Positions 41,727-42,490 of a stretch of DNA of 42,490 bases are shown in pieces. Numbering within the stretch: the stretch's first letter is position 1; each line of letters begins with the position of its first letter. A program made the translations under genes and the position numbers. Below the pieces are notes generated by a model that was given only the letters and a program-made list of their open reading frames with translations, was not told where the DNA came from and searched no databases. The stretch comes from an uncultured Anaeroplasmataceae bacterium (lineage in GTDB: Bacteria; Bacillota_I; Bacilli_A; Acholeplasmatales; Anaeroplasmataceae). The stretch spans positions 1 to 42,490 of the forward strand of contig CATKXV010000014.1 of assembly GCA_949840955.1 (NCBI GenBank), given 5' to 3'.

Positions 41727-41803
41727 TGGTGGACCCAATAGGACTCGAACCTATGACCGACCGGTTATGAGCCGGTAGCTCTAACCAACTGAGCTATGGG
41801 TCC
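41727..41803 (-). tRNA. tRNA with CAT anticodon, probably tRNA-Ile2
   Basis: Anticodon CAT in GGCTCATAACC. The body (GGACC acceptor, GGTTCGAGTCCTA arm) resembles Bacillus tRNA-Ile2, whose CAT is modified to lysidine, more than elongator Met, and the order Ala-Met-Ile-Ser-fMet-Asp matches Bacillus. Met cannot be fully excluded. Confidence 0.75.
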
Positions 41804-41815
41804 AAATAAAATTAT

Positions 41816-41892
41816 TGGTGGCTCCGGAGGGGGTCGAACCCACGACCTTGCGGGTATGAACCGCACGCTCTAGCCAACTGAGCTACAGAGCC
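41816..41892 (-). tRNA. tRNA-Met (CAT), elongator
   Basis: Anticodon CAT in GGTTCATACCC, as in elongator tRNA-Met, with a fully paired acceptor and encoded CCA. Confidence 0.9.
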
Positions 41893-41924
41893 ATATGTCC
41901 TATAGGATATCTTTAAATAAATAA

Positions 41925-42000
41925 TGGTGGAGCTAAGCGGGATCGAACCGCTGACCTCCTGCTTGCAAAACAGGCGCTCTCCCAGCTGAGCTATAGCCCC
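41925..42000 (-). tRNA. tRNA-Ala (TGC)
   Basis: Anticodon TGC in loop TTTGCAA, GGGGCTA acceptor (with wobble near the end) and encoded CCA. Confidence 0.92.
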
Positions 42001-42004
42001 AAGA

Positions 42005-42092
42005 TGGTACCTCGGGCCGGAGTCGAACCGGCACGCCTTTATGGGGCATGGGATTTTAAGTCCCACGTGTCTACCTATTCCACCACCGAGGC
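42005..42092 (-). tRNA. tRNA-Leu (TAA)
   Basis: 88-nt tRNA with long variable arm, anticodon TAA in loop CTTAAAA and encoded CCA. Confidence 0.95.
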
Positions 42093-42110
42093 ATCTATAA
42101 ACTAAAGAAA

Positions 42111-42186
42111 TGGTGTCCCGTACAGAACTCGAATCTGTGACCCCTTGATTAAAAGTCAAGTGCTCTACCAACTGAGCTAACGGGAC
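42111..42186 (-). tRNA. tRNA-Lys (TTT)
   Basis: Anticodon TTT in CTTTTAA, acceptor GTCCCGT and encoded CCA. Confidence 0.95.
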
Positions 42187-42192
42187 AAAACA

Positions 42193-42268
42193 TGGTGCCT
42201 CAGGGCAGAATCGAACTGCCGACACAAGGATTTTCAGTCCTTTGCTCTACCGACTGAGCTACCGAGGC
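42193..42268 (-). tRNA. tRNA-Phe (GAA)
   Basis: Anticodon GAA in loop CTGAAAA, acceptor GCCTCGG and encoded CCA. Confidence 0.95.
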
Positions 42269-42273
42269 AAAAA

Positions 42274-42349
42274 TGGTGGAGGTTGACGGGCTCGAACCGC
42301 CGACCCTCTGCTTGTAAGGCAGATGCTCTCCCAACTGAGCTAAACCTCC
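42274..42349 (-). tRNA. tRNA-Val (TAC)
   Basis: Anticodon TAC in loop CTTACAA, acceptor GGAGGTT and encoded CCA. First tRNA after the 5S gene. Confidence 0.95.
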
Positions 42350-42372
42350 AAATAAATAAAAATCAAAGAGAA

Positions 42373-42482
42373 GCCTGGCAACGACCTACTCTCGCATGTA
42401 AATACTACCATCGGCGCTGAAGTGCTTAACTTCTGTGTTCGGTATGGGAACAGGTGTGTCCACTTCGCCATCATCACCAGAC
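42373..42482 (-). rRNA. rrf: 5S ribosomal RNA
   Basis: About 110 nt with the 5S hallmarks CCCATACCGAACACAGAAGTT and GCGAGAGTAGGTC. The ends GTCTGG and CCAGGC pair to form helix I. The 16S and 23S genes presumably lie beyond the right edge, upstream on this strand; exact ends are uncertain by a few bases. Confidence 0.95.
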
Positions 42483-42490
42483 TTGTTCTT

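Overview
The window looks like a stretch of a low-GC Gram-positive (Bacillota/Bacilli-type) chromosome. It is AT-rich, uses UGA as a stop codon (ytfJ and trmA-type genes end in TGA), has a Bacillus-like 5S rRNA-tRNA array with encoded CCA ends, and carries many genes characteristic of the lineage (ylmE/ylmH, ytfI/ytfJ, yunB/yunC, yutD/nfu, DUF1292, feoAB, cdaA). The cell has a peptidoglycan wall (MurE-type ligase, alanine racemase, LD-carboxypeptidase) and the MEP isoprenoid pathway (ispD, ispF). It keeps sporulation-associated genes (yunB, ytfJ). I cannot fix the order; an Erysipelotrichales/Turicibacter/RF39-like relative is plausible, but this is inference.

Layout: almost everything is on the minus strand. 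From left to right these are a 23S rRNA m5U methyltransferase; uvrB with L-serine dehydratase; a DUF2130 coiled-coil protein; and a MurE-like ligase on the plus strand. A minus-strand operon follows (98-aa protein, yggS, ylmH, mtnN, ytfI, ytfJ, rnhA). Next come a lipid kinase, a short alanine racemase, a putative 27-aa plus-strand microprotein, a DUF3592-like membrane protein, a thioredoxin-like lipoprotein, a HAD phosphatase with a WYL regulator, and galU coupled to a membrane protein with a histone-H1-like tail.

At 19.7-22.6 kb a lone tRNA-His is followed by what looks like a small acquired island. It holds a three-gene cassette (HTH protein, membrane protein, acidic partner), a self-overlapping promoter/operator, a decayed reading frame, and a degenerate second copy of the tRNA 3' end. 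This is the most accessory-looking part of the window and the best candidate for an undescribed system.

The right half is mainly housekeeping: GNAT/CBS, rplS with its leader, DUF1292, an intracellular GH28 enzyme, a Wzz-like protein, dut, pgi, yutD-nfu-PAP2-like, yunC-yunB, ldcA, and the iron operon feoA-feoB with two Cys-rich microproteins behind a promoter flanked by two inverted-repeat operators. Further right are a low-molecular-weight phosphatase, two paralogous small membrane proteins, ispD-ispF, and a c-di-AMP cyclase operon in which the usual cdaR is replaced by a 60-aa membrane protein and a PAS/degenerate-GGDEF protein. The window ends with eleven tRNA genes and a 5S rRNA gene, the tail of an rRNA operon lying beyond the right edge.
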